In this document: positions 1 to 9,890 of the stretch, in pieces | Numbering within the stretch: the first letter of the stretch is position 1 | Layout: each line of letters begins with the position of its first letter | Assembly (NCBI GenBank): GCA_024707385.1 | Contig: JANPZW010000009.1 | Span: 558,001 to 622,000 of the forward strand | Direction: 5' to 3' | DNA length: 64,000 nucleotides | Origin: Cellvibrionaceae bacterium | GTDB lineage: Bacteria; Pseudomonadota; Gammaproteobacteria; Pseudomonadales; Cellvibrionaceae | Translations under genes and position numbers: made by a program | The notes under the pieces: generated by a model | The model's input: only the letters and a program-made list of their open reading frames with translations | Told to the model about the DNA's origin: nothing | Databases searched by the model: none

Positions 1-1034
1 TCACAGCGTTTGCTCTCGACAGAATGCCGGATGAGCCTTATGAAAATCATCTCGGCAACAAAAGCCTGAAAGGTATTCGCATAGGCGTAGTGCGCGAATA
101 TATGGATAAAAAAGTTTTCGACAGCCCTCTGTATGCAAGCAATATCGCCATTGCGGAAAAAGCCATAGAGGATTTGCGCAAGCTCGGCGCCACAATTATT
201 GAGCCGCCGGAGGAAGGACTGTTCACCGCTTATATCCGCCGCTATAACCCCAGCCTGCAAAACACCACCTGGACCAAATTGTTTCCGGAATTATTTCCCG
301 TTGACGCCGCCGGAGCAGCCAAGGAGGACCAAGTCAATAAACTCGTGGCCATGCGCATGGATCCGAACAAAATGCCGGAAAGTATCACCTTGCGCGATCT
401 CGGCGCCGCGGCAATCACAGGAGAAAACAAATACGGTTTTAATCTTTATCTCACCGAACGCGGTGATGCAAAGATAAAAACCATCGACGATCTTATTAAT
501 CACTCGCGGTTTTTTAACGATATTTTCGAGGGCGACAAAAAAGCCACCCTGATGCGCAACAATGAAGCGCGCGTATACGACAACACACTGCGTTTACAAA
601 AGCGATTTGCGGTGCAGCAGATTGTCCTGCAGGCCATGGCGGAAATGGAGCTCGACGCAGTGGTCTACCCCACCGGCTTGATTCCACCGCGCAAAATCAA
701 TACGCCGAGGGATCCGAATTTCAACGGCATCAGCAATTACGGTATGTGGAATTATCTCGGCGTACAGGGATTTCCCGCCATCACCGTGCCGGCCGGATTT
801 ACCAAGGAAGTTTGGGACCGTATAGCCGACCCCAAAATTCCGCTACCGAAAACCCTCGCCCCCGACCAAACCATCCCGACAATTCTGGTAGGGCCGGTAA
901 AAGCAAAACTGCCGGTGGGAATCGATTTTCTCGGCCGGCCCTTTTCCGAGCCGATGCTGTTGAGAATTGCCTATGCCTACGAGGCCGGCACAAAACACCG
1001 GCAGCAGCCAGTGGATTTCGGCCCATTAAAATGA
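1..1034 (+). CDS. Amidase-signature enzyme, C-terminal part (cut by window edge)
   Basis: The reading frame is open from the first bases of the window (frame 3) and ends in TGA, so this is the C-terminal portion of a longer protein; the first ATG at base 24 is internal. The sequence resembles the C-terminal half of amidase-signature (AS) hydrolases such as Glu-tRNA amidotransferase A-like and peptide amidases: a KGIRIGVVRE block, a helical middle, then the late AS motif GVQGFPAITVPAGF and a final PVGIDFLGRPFSEPMLLRIAYAYE block. The Lys/Ser/Ser catalytic region lies upstream of the window. The next gene, 37 bases on, is a second member of the same family, so the two are probably tandem paralogues in one operon. 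The substrate cannot be told from sequence. Confidence 0.85.
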   Translation, partial: TAFALDRMPDEPYENHLGNKSLKGIRIGVVREYMDKKVFDSPLYASNIAIAEKAIEDLRKLGATIIEPPEEGLFTAYIRRYNPSLQNTTWTKLFPELFPVDAAGAAKEDQVNKLVAMRMDPNKMPESITLRDLGAAAITGENKYGFNLYLTERGDAKIKTIDDLINHSRFFNDIFEGDKKATLMRNNEARVYDNTLRLQKRFAVQQIVLQAMAEMELDAVVYPTGLIPPRKINTPRDPNFNGISNYGMWNYLGVQGFPAITVPAGFTKEVWDRIADPKIPLPKTLAPDQTIPTILVGPVKAKLPVGIDFLGRPFSEPMLLRIAYAYEAGTKHRQQPVDFGPLK

Positions 1035-1071
1035 AAGCGACCATCGTATTTGACCCAAAATGGAAAACGAT

Positions 1072-3372
1072 ATGAAAAACAAATTTGTTTCCGCGGGAAT
1101 GCTCCAGCTGGCCATCGCCAGTTTGCTATCGGCAAATCAGAGTCTCGCCGCCGCCAAATTCCAGATCGAAGAAGCCACCATTACAGATATTCAAACCGCC
1201 ATTCAGAAAAAACACACTACCTGCAAACAAGTAGTGGAAGCTTATATTGAGCGCGCCAAGGCGTATAACGGTGTCTGCACGGCGCTGGTGACAAAAGACG
1301 GTGCGGATATTCCAGCGGCAAATGGATATGTGCGCGCCGGCGCGCCGCTGAGTTTTCCCACCAAGACAGTAAAAGTCGATACGATATTTCCGGACCTGAC
1401 GCGCTACAAAGGTCTGCCGATGGAATTCGGCCGCATGGAACCCACCGTGTCCGATCCATCGGTTTTCACCCAGATCGGCATGCGCGTGGGCATTCCCAAT
1501 GCCGGTCAGTTGAATGCGCTGGAGACGCTGAATATCCGCGGCGAGCGCTCCGTCACCTGCAAAGGCAAATTCGATGCGCATCCCTCCACAGGTCCATTGC
1601 CGGCAGGTGCGCCAGCAGTGTGTGAACAATTCCGGCAGCTGCCGGACGCGCTGGAGCGAGCAGCGGAATTAGATGCGCAATACGGTGCGAAACCCGATTT
1701 AAAAAATCTGCCCATGTATTGTGTGGTCACCGCGGTAAAAGATCCTTACGACACCAAGGACATGCGCACCACCGCCAATAATGATGTGAATTTCGCCATG
1801 GATGTACCGCCGACGGATGCCGCCATAGTGGCGCGCCTGCGCGATAAAGGCGCGATTATTTATGCAAAATCCATCGCCCACGAATTCAACGGCGGTCCAG
1901 GCAATCCCGGTGGCGACGCCAAATCCAAAACCCGTCCCATGGGTGGCGGTCTGGGCTTGGGGTCCTGGGGTGGTCAACCCTGCAATCCCTATGACACGGA
2001 GCGGGTTCCACGCGGCTCCAGCAGCGGCTCGGGTGTCGCCATAGGGGCGAACCTCGCCACCATCGGTATTTGCGAGCAGTCCGGCGCATCCTGTCAGGGC
2101 CCCGCGTCGCGCAACGGCATAGTCACGCTGCTGACCACCAAAGGTTTGTTGCCGGATGGCGGCGGTCTCGGTTACCAATGGTTCAACGACCGTGCCGGCA
2201 TTCACGCGCGCACCATGAAAGACGCGGTGCTGGTACTCGATGCGGTAAAAGATCCCGAGCTGGGATTTTTCGATTCGGGCGATCCATTCGCGGTGTTGCC
2301 ACCGGCGCTGATACCCCAGGTTCCTTACGCCAGTTTTGCACTGGATGTAAAACAATTGAAGAAAAATAAAAAGCCGCTTCAGGGAATGCGAATTGCAATT
2401 TTGCGCGAGCATATGGTGACGCCCACGCGCAATCACGAAACTATCAACGCGCAGATCGAAGATGAAATCAAAACCGTGCTGCGCGACCAGTTGGGTGCGG
2501 AATTGATTGAGACTGTAGCGACGGGAGCCAAGGACGATCCGGAAATTCCCAACCTCGCCTTTTCCTTTAACGACGCTCTGGCGGAAATTCTGCCGCGCCT
2601 GATGCCGGAAATTTTCACCCGCCGCAACGAGCAGGGTGAGCTGGCATTTGCTGTGCCGGGCCACGATGTCACATCCAAAGAATATCTGGTGCAGCTGAGC
2701 CTGCGCAAAGCGCCGCTCACCGATGCTGTCAATATGGTGAATTTCGCCAATTTCGCCAGTCTTCCCTGCCGCCTGTGCCCGGACACGGTTTTCGAATTCG
2801 ACCGCTATCTCGCTGCGCGCGGCGATGCGCGGGTCAAAAATTGGGGCGACTGGGTGGCTAACGCGAAATTCCGCGAAGACGCCTCCCGCGCCGGAGCGGA
2901 AAACTGGTTGCGCTACAAAGGCACGACCGAACCTGGTAAAGCCGATGCCCTCGCGCGCAGTTACGTCGCACGCCTGGCGCTGCAACGCGTCATGCTGGAA
3001 AATAAAATCGACGCTTTCGTGCATCCTGAAAATACGGTTCCCACCCCCAAAATTATGGGTCCCAATGTGGGCGCGATCAGCCTCGACAGCATCTCACCGT
3101 TTTTTCAGATTCCGCGCATTGCCATTCCCGCCGGCATGACGGATGTGATCTATGAACCGCAATACGCGCTAAATGCTGAGCAAACGGATTATATTTCCGT
3201 GCTGCCGCAGAGCGTGGCAAAAACCAAATTGCCGCAACCCATGCCGATTTCCATTACCTTTTTCGCCGGCCAAGGTGATGAGCCGGTTTTGATCAAAGTG
3301 GGCACAGCCTACGAGAGTGCCACCCAACACCGCGCCCCACCGCCGATGTTCGGCGCTGTAAGCACGCGGTAA
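1072..3372 (+). CDS. Secreted amidase-signature hydrolase
   Basis: A 766-residue protein starting at the ATG at 1072, which has GGA 8 bases upstream and opens directly into a signal peptide (MKNKF...LAAA); an ATG at 1060 would only add four residues. The AS core carries a catalytic Lys (about K266 in YAKSIAHEFN), the Gly/Ser-rich loop RGSSSGSG (about 314-321) and a nucleophile position in SGASC (about S340). The last differs from the usual TGGS motif. At about 766 residues it is longer than typical AS enzymes (about 450-550), with an extra N-terminal stretch of roughly 130 residues and long insertions. The protein probably acts in the periplasm or outside the cell on amide bonds. It follows a paralogue and ends at a strong terminator. 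Confidence 0.85.
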   Translation: MKNKFVSAGMLQLAIASLLSANQSLAAAKFQIEEATITDIQTAIQKKHTTCKQVVEAYIERAKAYNGVCTALVTKDGADIPAANGYVRAGAPLSFPTKTVKVDTIFPDLTRYKGLPMEFGRMEPTVSDPSVFTQIGMRVGIPNAGQLNALETLNIRGERSVTCKGKFDAHPSTGPLPAGAPAVCEQFRQLPDALERAAELDAQYGAKPDLKNLPMYCVVTAVKDPYDTKDMRTTANNDVNFAMDVPPTDAAIVARLRDKGAIIYAKSIAHEFNGGPGNPGGDAKSKTRPMGGGLGLGSWGGQPCNPYDTERVPRGSSSGSGVAIGANLATIGICEQSGASCQGPASRNGIVTLLTTKGLLPDGGGLGYQWFNDRAGIHARTMKDAVLVLDAVKDPELGFFDSGDPFAVLPPALIPQVPYASFALDVKQLKKNKKPLQGMRIAILREHMVTPTRNHETINAQIEDEIKTVLRDQLGAELIETVATGAKDDPEIPNLAFSFNDALAEILPRLMPEIFTRRNEQGELAFAVPGHDVTSKEYLVQLSLRKAPLTDAVNMVNFANFASLPCRLCPDTVFEFDRYLAARGDARVKNWGDWVANAKFREDASRAGAENWLRYKGTTEPGKADALARSYVARLALQRVMLENKIDAFVHPENTVPTPKIMGPNVGAISLDSISPFFQIPRIAIPAGMTDVIYEPQYALNAEQTDYISVLPQSVAKTKLPQPMPISITFFAGQGDEPVLIKVGTAYESATQHRAPPPMFGAVSTR

Positions 3373-3379
3373 AAATGCA

Positions 3380-3409
3380 AACAGGCAGCGGGAGCGCTGC
3401 CTGTTTTTG
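3380..3409 (+). terminator. Rho-independent terminator after the amidase pair
   Basis: A perfect 10-bp stem, ACAGGCAGCG with CGCTGCCTGT, closes a four-base loop and is followed by a T run. It lies just after the amidase stop codon. Confidence 0.85.
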
Positions 3410-3842
3410 CACTGCAAAAAGTCATCCCTCCCTCTTTTAATAATCTTCCTGACTTCCTGCGGCAACGCCACAGTTCCCACCGTGACCGCGACCCGGTGCG
3501 CGCTTTTGCCAACCTGCATGGCTGCCACAGAATAAATTTGATAACCCTGTCAAAGAAGTTTGGATTGCATTTTGTCAGGCGCCAACGTCAACTGGTCGTA
3601 ACAAAGTTGCTTTATTTTTACCCTGTTCCCTAAAGTGGAGCGCTCAGTTTTCTGCCCATAACTGCATAATCAGGGCATAAAAAATCGTTAGTTATAAATA
3701 ATAACGATGAAGACATTACCGCTTGTGTCTTCCGCCATGGGACATGGAATCAGGTGCGGTTGCGGCAAAAAAATCGGCTGCCATCGCGGATTCCAGAGTG
3801 AAATCATTGCCTTTTCACGCACAAACATAGGAAATGCGCCAC
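3410..3842. other. Intergenic region upstream of the GH10 gene
   Basis: About 430 bases without a convincing gene. The short open frames on both strands lack ribosome sites and family resemblance. It presumably carries the promoter of the xylanase; I could not define promoter hexamers with confidence. Confidence 0.4.
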
Positions 3843-6701
3843 ATGAAAAAAGCCCTATCCCAGTCTCTTTTATTTGCAACGATTTTTCTGGGTCACGCTC
3901 AGGCACAGTCACCACAAAATTGTGGTTATCAACTCGATATCGGCACTCGCAACATAACCCCGGCTGGTTATAACGGCTGGGCCAGCCTCACCAATATTTC
4001 CGGCCCACCGGCGTCCCAGTTTGAAATCCTCTTGGATATGCACGGCGGCACTCTGCATAACGTCATGCAGGCGGAATACACCCAAGTGGACGGCGGTTAT
4101 CGGGTGACTGAACCAAAACAATTGGCAAAAAAGCCGATTGCGGTGGGTAAGTCTCATGATTTTTCATTTTTGGGGAAAGGTGCTTTTTTGGGTGCAAAGC
4201 CCTATCTGATTTCCATCAACGGTGTTAAATGCGATACCGCAGCGCCGCAAATTGGCTTGCATGTCAGTCAGACACTGTTCACCTCGGCCGGGAATCTCCT
4301 GCTCAGCGCCACTGCCTCGGACAATGTTGCCGTGAGCAAAGTGGTGTTTTTGCGCAACGGTGAGGTGATCGGCGAAGCCACATCCCCGCCTTATTCCCTC
4401 GACGTGAATATTTCCGCCTCATTAAACGGCCGCAATGCGTTTACCGCAGTTGCTTATGATCACTCCGGCAATACCACCACGGCGGAGGCAACCCAGGTGT
4501 TTGCCGCCATCGGCAATCGCTTTTTAGGCACGGCGCCGGGCAGCAATGCGGACTACATTCACGCCGCCACCTATTTCAATCAAGTCACCCCGGAAGACGC
4601 CGGCAAATGGGGCAGTGTGGAAGCCGCCCGTGATGTGATGGACTGGACGGCGCTGGATCAGGCGTATGACTTCGCCCAGAGCAACGGCTTTCCGTTCAAA
4701 TTGCACACCTTGATCTGGGGTCAGCAGGCACCCGCCTGGATGGATAATCTTTCACCCCAGGAACAGCTGGAAGAAATCCACGAATGGATGTCTCTGCTGG
4801 CACAGCGTTATCCCAATATCGACAGCATTGACGTGGTAAACGAACCTCTGCACACGCCGCCAACTTTTACCCAAGCGTTGGGTGGCGCCGGTGTGACGGG
4901 CTGGGACTGGGTCGTCACCTCGTTCGAACTCGCGCGGGAATATTTCCCCGATGCGCAATTGCTGATTAATGATTACCAGGTATTAATCCTGGAACAATTT
5001 TCCTACGAGTACCTGGAAGTCATCACGCCTTTGCTGGAGCGCGGTCTGCTCGATGGCATTGGTGTGCAGGCGCATTTTCTTGAGCGCGCGGACGTGGCAA
5101 CTGTTGCTGCCTCTCTGGCGAATTTAGCCGCAACCGGCCTGCCGATTTATGTTTCCGAATTCGATCTGAATATTGCCAACGACGCGTTGCATGCGAATCG
5201 TATGCGCGATCTGTTCACCACTTTTTGGAACAATTCCTCGGTTGTCGGCCTGACAAATTGGGGACACCTGCAAGGTGACGTCTGGCAGGAACACGCTTAT
5301 CTCATCCGCGCGGATGGCAGCCATCGCCCCGGCTTTGATTGGATGTTGTGTTACTACGCCGGCGGCACCAATTGCAGCGTGCCCACCTACGAACCCACCG
5401 GCTGGCATGGCACCGCCACCAACGGGTTGTTGCTGGAGGCTGAACACTATGACGAAGGCGAAGGGTTGATCGCCAGCGGCGACGTGGTGGCCTACACCAA
5501 CAACGGCCACTGGCTCAGCTTCAAGAAAGTGAATTTCCTCGGCGAGTGGAACAAGATTTCCGTCACCTATATGAAAGGCAGTCCCGACGCAGGTTCGATT
5601 TCCCTGCATCTGGGCAACCTCGAAACGGCACCGGTAATGGAAATCGCTCTGCCGCCCACCGCTGGCTGGGGCAGCGCAGAAACCATCGAACTCGACTGGC
5701 CAACGCTCGCCGACGAACAGGATTTGTATGTGCGTTTTAACGGCGCCTACGGTGTGGCGAATCTGGATTCCATTCGTTTCCATCCGCCGCTGAGCGAGCC
5801 TGGATTGGGGCCGAATCTGGTGGCCAACCCCGGTTTTGAAAACGGCACCACCAGCGGCTGGTTCACCTGGGACGGCCAACTCTCCGCCACCAATGCGTTT
5901 GCTTACCAGGGCAATTACAGCCTGCAGCTGAGCAACCGCTCCGGCAACGGGCCCGCGGCTTATTCCCTGCAGGGACTGGTCACGCCCGGCGCAACCTATG
6001 AAGTCAAAATGTTTGTATCCATCGGAGGGGCGGCGTCGGCCAATATCAACGTCACCTCGAAAATCGGCTGCACTGGCGACGACACCTACAGCTGGTTGAT
6101 CAATCCCACTGCGGTAACGGAAGGGCAATGGATACAACTCACCGGCCAATTGACGGTGCCGCAGTGCGGTTTGTCGGATTTGCTGATTTACGCCGAAGGT
6201 CCTGCGGGCGGCATCGATATTTTTATTGATGAAGTTTCCGTGCGGGAAGTGCAAGCGCAAAACCTGATGCCCAACGGCGGTTTTGAAAATGGCTCAACCG
6301 CCGGCTGGTTCAGCTGGGACGGCTCCGTTAACGCCACCACCAGTCCGGTCAATAGCGGCAATTACGCGTTGGAGTTGAGCGGTCGCGGAGGCAATGGTCC
6401 GGCGGCTTACAGCCTCACATCTTTACTGGTACCGGGCAACAGCTACGCCATTAGCATGGCGGTGACAATCCAGGGCGCGACGCAGGCTCCGGTCAATATC
6501 ACGCAGAAAATCGAGTGCGAGGGCAATGCCAATTACACTTGGCTGGCAAATACCAATGCAGTGATTGAAGGCGAATGGACGACGCTCAGCGGCGTTTTAA
6601 CGGTGCCCAATTGCCAGATCACCGATCTGCTGATCTTTGTCGAAGGACCGGCGGGTGGAATCAATATTTATGTGGATGATGTGCAGATAAGCGCGCAATA
6701 A
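3843..6701 (+). CDS. Multimodular GH10 endo-beta-1,4-xylanase with CBM modules
   Basis: Secreted enzyme of about 952 residues. The ATG at 3843 is preferred over the one at 3834 because it gives a clean signal peptide (MKKALSQ...HAQAQ). Modules, numbered from 3834: N-terminal beta-sandwich, possibly CBM2-like (about 28-128); Ig-like domain (about 133-225); GH10 barrel (about 228-510) with acid/base E337 in VVNEPL and nucleophile E442 in YVSEFD; CBM6-like module (about 530-655); then two homologous CBM4/9/22-type modules (about 662-805 and 812-955), each starting NxGFENG and ending in an EGPAGGI strand. The motif HTLIWG lacks the second His found in the usual HxLVWH of GH10. It should cut xylan chains internally. 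Unlike other hydrolases here it has no polyserine linker or lipobox. Confidence 0.92.
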   Translation: MKKALSQSLLFATIFLGHAQAQSPQNCGYQLDIGTRNITPAGYNGWASLTNISGPPASQFEILLDMHGGTLHNVMQAEYTQVDGGYRVTEPKQLAKKPIAVGKSHDFSFLGKGAFLGAKPYLISINGVKCDTAAPQIGLHVSQTLFTSAGNLLLSATASDNVAVSKVVFLRNGEVIGEATSPPYSLDVNISASLNGRNAFTAVAYDHSGNTTTAEATQVFAAIGNRFLGTAPGSNADYIHAATYFNQVTPEDAGKWGSVEAARDVMDWTALDQAYDFAQSNGFPFKLHTLIWGQQAPAWMDNLSPQEQLEEIHEWMSLLAQRYPNIDSIDVVNEPLHTPPTFTQALGGAGVTGWDWVVTSFELAREYFPDAQLLINDYQVLILEQFSYEYLEVITPLLERGLLDGIGVQAHFLERADVATVAASLANLAATGLPIYVSEFDLNIANDALHANRMRDLFTTFWNNSSVVGLTNWGHLQGDVWQEHAYLIRADGSHRPGFDWMLCYYAGGTNCSVPTYEPTGWHGTATNGLLLEAEHYDEGEGLIASGDVVAYTNNGHWLSFKKVNFLGEWNKISVTYMKGSPDAGSISLHLGNLETAPVMEIALPPTAGWGSAETIELDWPTLADEQDLYVRFNGAYGVANLDSIRFHPPLSEPGLGPNLVANPGFENGTTSGWFTWDGQLSATNAFAYQGNYSLQLSNRSGNGPAAYSLQGLVTPGATYEVKMFVSIGGAASANINVTSKIGCTGDDTYSWLINPTAVTEGQWIQLTGQLTVPQCGLSDLLIYAEGPAGGIDIFIDEVSVREVQAQNLMPNGGFENGSTAGWFSWDGSVNATTSPVNSGNYALELSGRGGNGPAAYSLTSLLVPGNSYAISMAVTIQGATQAPVNITQKIECEGNANYTWLANTNAVIEGEWTTLSGVLTVPNCQITDLLIFVEGPAGGINIYVDDVQISAQ

Positions 6702-6716
6702 ATTCCGTTCTTTTCA

Positions 6717-6748
6717 TAAAGCCGCATTCTCAGGAGTGCGGCTTTTTT
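6717..6748. terminator. Bidirectional terminator between GH10 and the CadC-like regulator
   Basis: The stem AAAGCCGCA/TGCGGCTTT with a T run on the plus strand and an A run before the stem sits between two convergent genes and can serve both. Confidence 0.75.
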
Positions 6749-6775
6749 ATTTTCTCGCCGATAGTAAAAGCGTTT

Positions 6776-8923
6776 TTATTTTTGTGAAAGAACCGGCAGC
6801 AACTCTACGATGTCGGACTCCGGCAGACGACAGGCCATCTGCAACACACCTCTTTCGGGATGAAAATCATAACTGGCGACTTTTGCCTGCTCGCGCGGCA
6901 GAACGGTCGAGACGTTATCCGACGTCAAATCCAGCCGCTGCACCGCAGATTCACGACATGGGCCTCCCGCAACAAAATAAACCGCGTTTTCCGTCAGGCG
7001 TAACAACTGGCTGTTGCTTGGCAGATTCGCACTGATTTGCCGCGGATTTTGTTGCGTCTCTGCCAACAGCCAAAGCCCGCGCTGACCGGTGTACTGAAAA
7101 TACAGTGCGCCCTTGAGCTCCCTGACAGTGCCAACGGAGCCGAAGGTGAGTTGTTTTTCCGCACCGTTTTTCAAGTCGCGCCGCCAGATATTGCGCGCAT
7201 CGTTGTTTTGTCGAATAAACCAGAGGGTGCGGGTGGTCGGCTCATAGCCGAGCATTTCCCTGCGGCTCGCAGCATCCGACAGAACTTGCGCCGAGCGCGC
7301 CGTAAAATCGTATTGCCAGATCGAACCGCCCGTGCGATACAGCAGAAAATCCCGCTGCGCCGGCCAAATAATCTGCTCCGGCCGCACCGCAAGCTTGGCC
7401 AGCACCTCCTCTTGCCGATCCCGCCAACGGGTTAATTGATATTGATCGTTCTGCCCTGCGACAAACACAATCGCATCACCTTCCGGCGCCAGGGCTGGCT
7501 GGCCGATGATTGGCGATTGCGCGGCAATAGGGTTGATCTGGCCACTAAAATCGAGCAGCTGAAAATCGGATTTAACGAGGCTCGCGGTCAACAAAATACT
7601 TTTGCCATCGCGGCTGTAGCGCGGCCTGTCGAGCGTAAAACCGGGTGCGACGGAATATTGCAAAGGCGTTAATTCGCCGGATAAATCAAGACGGGAGAGT
7701 TTTTTACTGTCTTTTTCCCATAGCAGAATTCCACTGCCGTCCGGCACCCAACTGATATCCAGCGCCGCCGTCGGCACAGACGCAACCGTCAGGCGCTGCT
7801 GGCGGGCATTCAGAATCTCAATTTGAACCTGACTGCGCTGGCGACTTACCACGGCGGCAAGTTTGTCGTGCACCGTGCTTTGCTGCGGTACAAAACCCGA
7901 CTCCAGTTGATTTACCACCGACAGAGCCTGTTCCGCGATCAAATAGCGGTAGCGTTCATTGGTGGAACCAGGGCCGAGAGAGGCCACGAACTCCAGAGTA
8001 TTGTCATCCCACCAGGTCACGCTCTCGACCGCGCCCTGCCACTGGCTGAGCAGGTTTTTTTCCAGCAGCCGTTCACCGCGAAAATCCAGGGTGAAAATAT
8101 GGAAGGTGTAGAGATAGTTCGGCTTCTCAAAATAATCCGGGCTCCAGGGCAGCCCCTCCGCCCGGCGAATCTCGGTCGCCACCAGATTGCGGCCGCTGGG
8201 AGACCAGGCGAGATCGACCCAGAAGCCATCCACTCCGGCGAGCACCCAATCGGCGCCACCTGCCTCGCGAATCAGGATCTGGCTTTGCGATCCTCCCTCC
8301 GTCACCGAGTCGCTCAGAAAGGCGATGCGCCGGCCATCCGGATGCGGTTCGGCGTGGCGGTCGCGCTTGCCGTCGATAGCCAGCGGCTGTGCCGCCGCAT
8401 ACGCCGTCTGGGTGACCTGGGCAAACGTTGGCTTCTCCACGCCGCCCTGCTCACCGGCAAACCAGATAAGCACCCCGAACAAGCCGAGCAGCAGAGACAA
8501 GCCAATCAGCGCTGCGGCGCGCCCGCGCCGCGCCACGGGTTCGGCCGGCGGTGGCGGGACCGTTTCCTCCGGCTTTATTTCTACCGGGGCAAAATCCACC
8601 GGCACCACCAACTGGTAACCGCGCTTGGAGAAATGGGCGACGAATTCACGTGCACCGGCGAGCTCCGCCAGTGCATTGCGCAAGGTGTTCATGCTTTTCT
8701 GCACGGACGCATGGGTCACCACCCGCCCCTGCCACACCTGATCGAGCAATTCATCATTGCTCACCACCCGATCGCGGTGGCGTGCGAGGTAGCACAGCAC
8801 CGCCATGACCTTGGGCTGCAACGATAACGTGCGCCCCTGCAGGGAGAGAGTGTTGTGCTGTGGCGACACCAGTATGTCGTCCAGCAGAAATGATGATTGA
8901 TCGTCTTGAGTCACGTCCGGCAA
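6776..8923 (-). CDS. CadC-like membrane transcription regulator with sensor beta-propeller
   Basis: About 715 residues. The N-terminal 110 residues form an OmpR/PhoB-type winged helix (LSLQPKVMAVLCYLARH, VVSNDELLDQVWQGRVV, FSKRGYQLVV). A proline-rich linker and one membrane helix (about 137-157, ALIGLSLLLGLFGVLIWF) follow, then a large periplasmic region with TolB/WD40-like repeats (HPDGRRIAFLSD, WSPSGRNLVA, YSRDGKSILL). This is the ToxR/CadC one-component layout: a periplasmic sensor coupled to a cytoplasmic DNA-binding domain without phosphorylation. The start is a TTG at 8923 or a GTG at 8914; neither has a strong ribosome site. Convergent with the GH10 gene and near the xylanases, so control of polysaccharide genes is possible but only inferred. 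Confidence 0.85.
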   Translation of the reverse strand: MPDVTQDDQSSFLLDDILVSPQHNTLSLQGRTLSLQPKVMAVLCYLARHRDRVVSNDELLDQVWQGRVVTHASVQKSMNTLRNALAELAGAREFVAHFSKRGYQLVVPVDFAPVEIKPEETVPPPPAEPVARRGRAAALIGLSLLLGLFGVLIWFAGEQGGVEKPTFAQVTQTAYAAAQPLAIDGKRDRHAEPHPDGRRIAFLSDSVTEGGSQSQILIREAGGADWVLAGVDGFWVDLAWSPSGRNLVATEIRRAEGLPWSPDYFEKPNYLYTFHIFTLDFRGERLLEKNLLSQWQGAVESVTWWDDNTLEFVASLGPGSTNERYRYLIAEQALSVVNQLESGFVPQQSTVHDKLAAVVSRQRSQVQIEILNARQQRLTVASVPTAALDISWVPDGSGILLWEKDSKKLSRLDLSGELTPLQYSVAPGFTLDRPRYSRDGKSILLTASLVKSDFQLLDFSGQINPIAAQSPIIGQPALAPEGDAIVFVAGQNDQYQLTRWRDRQEEVLAKLAVRPEQIIWPAQRDFLLYRTGGSIWQYDFTARSAQVLSDAASRREMLGYEPTTRTLWFIRQNNDARNIWRRDLKNGAEKQLTFGSVGTVRELKGALYFQYTGQRGLWLLAETQQNPRQISANLPSNSQLLRLTENAVYFVAGGPCRESAVQRLDLTSDNVSTVLPREQAKVASYDFHPERGVLQMACRLPESDIVELLPVLSQK

Positions 8924-9186
8924 CCGTTGTCTTAGCGTTTGGATTCCGCTCGATTACCCCGTTCGAGCTGTAGTCATTCTGCCCCACGGAGCTCTGACCA
9001 CACAAGTTAAAACGACACGAAAGGAATTCACAACCATTTGTTTTTAAAGAGGTTTATTTTGGTAAGCGAAAGGTATGGCAGTTGTCCGCCGAGGGTCAGT
9101 GAATCTCCAGCGCTCTGTCTTAGAGTGACACCATGCCAGCCCCAATCAGGGCGATGGCGAAAACCCGCAAGTCAGCAGGAGTCGTT

Positions 9187-9726
9187 ATGAAAATCCAAGC
9201 CTTTATGAGCGCTCTCGCGCTTTCCGCAGTTGTCTGCCAAGCGGCGGCTGAGCCTCCGCAAGCTTATATCAACGAGAACTTCGGCTTTAACGTAAAAGGT
9301 TACAGCTATAACCAATCCGAGTTTCCCTGCGATATTGATAAGAATCTGGTCGCCCTGCTGCTCGAACGCGGCAACAAGCAGGGGCTGCGTCTGGAAGCGG
9401 CGCGCACCGCCGATAAGCTCCGCAACGGCACCATCCCGGTGATCGCCATAGACGTGGAGCAGCTGGTGCTCGGCAGCAAAGAGCACACCTACGGCGCCGA
9501 ACCCCATTCGACCTTGCCGAAAGTCCAGGTTACCGCGGCGGTGATCAAGGGGCATGAACTGGTCACCGCGAAGCACACCTGCGCCATTGCGACCCTGAAC
9601 CAACTGACCCCCTCCAGCAATGTGCTCGACCTCGGCACTAGCTCCACCGTCTGCTCGGTAACGCGTCGCTGCCTGAGAGACCTGAGCAAAGACATCATCG
9701 ACTGGGCGGCACCACAATTGAATTGA
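9187..9726 (+). CDS. Small secreted protein of unknown function
   Basis: A 179-residue protein starting at ATG 9187, preceded by CAGGAG; upstream in-frame starts would bury the signal peptide (MKIQAFMSALALSAVVCQAAA). The mature part has four cysteines (PCDID, HTCAIA, STVCSV, RRCLRD) that may form disulfides, consistent with the periplasm. I do not recognise the family. It is transcribed divergently from the CadC-like gene and followed by its own terminator. Confidence 0.7.
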   Translation: MKIQAFMSALALSAVVCQAAAEPPQAYINENFGFNVKGYSYNQSEFPCDIDKNLVALLLERGNKQGLRLEAARTADKLRNGTIPVIAIDVEQLVLGSKEHTYGAEPHSTLPKVQVTAAVIKGHELVTAKHTCAIATLNQLTPSSNVLDLGTSSTVCSVTRRCLRDLSKDIIDWAAPQLN

Positions 9727-9736
9727 CAGCCCACTT

Positions 9737-9760
9737 GGGCTCAGGGATGAGCCCCTTTTT
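9737..9760 (+). terminator. Rho-independent terminator
   Basis: GGGCTCA and TGAGCCC form a stem with a GGGA loop, followed by five T, 10 bases after the stop of the small secreted protein. Confidence 0.85.
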
Positions 9761-9779
9761 CTTCCGCGCGCAAAATCAT

Positions 9780-9890
9780 CGCGCAGCTTCCCCCAAAATC
9801 AGCGCGCAGCTTGCTCCCAAAAACATGCGCAGCTTCCTCCCAAAATAATCGCGCAGCTTCCGCCCAAATCATCTCGCAGATTCTCACAGG
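9780..9890. repeat. 23-bp tandem repeat array, four to five units
   Basis: Units beginning at about 9780, 9803, 9826, 9850 and 9873 share the core CGCGCAGCTTCC followed by CCCAAAATCAT-like sequence. Spacing is 23, 23, 24 and 23 bases, with the last unit degenerate and a truncated copy before 9780. No open frame fits a protein repeat. It lies between a terminator and the porin gene. Confidence 0.75.

Noticed and set aside
1699..3024. 441-residue open frame antisense to the second amidase
   Set aside because: It mirrors a real gene with catalytic motifs, lacks a ribosome site and has no family character; a by-product of high G+C codon use.
5124..6260. 378-residue minus-strand frame inside the GH10 gene
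   Set aside because: Antisense shadow of the CBM region; no start signal or recognised motif.
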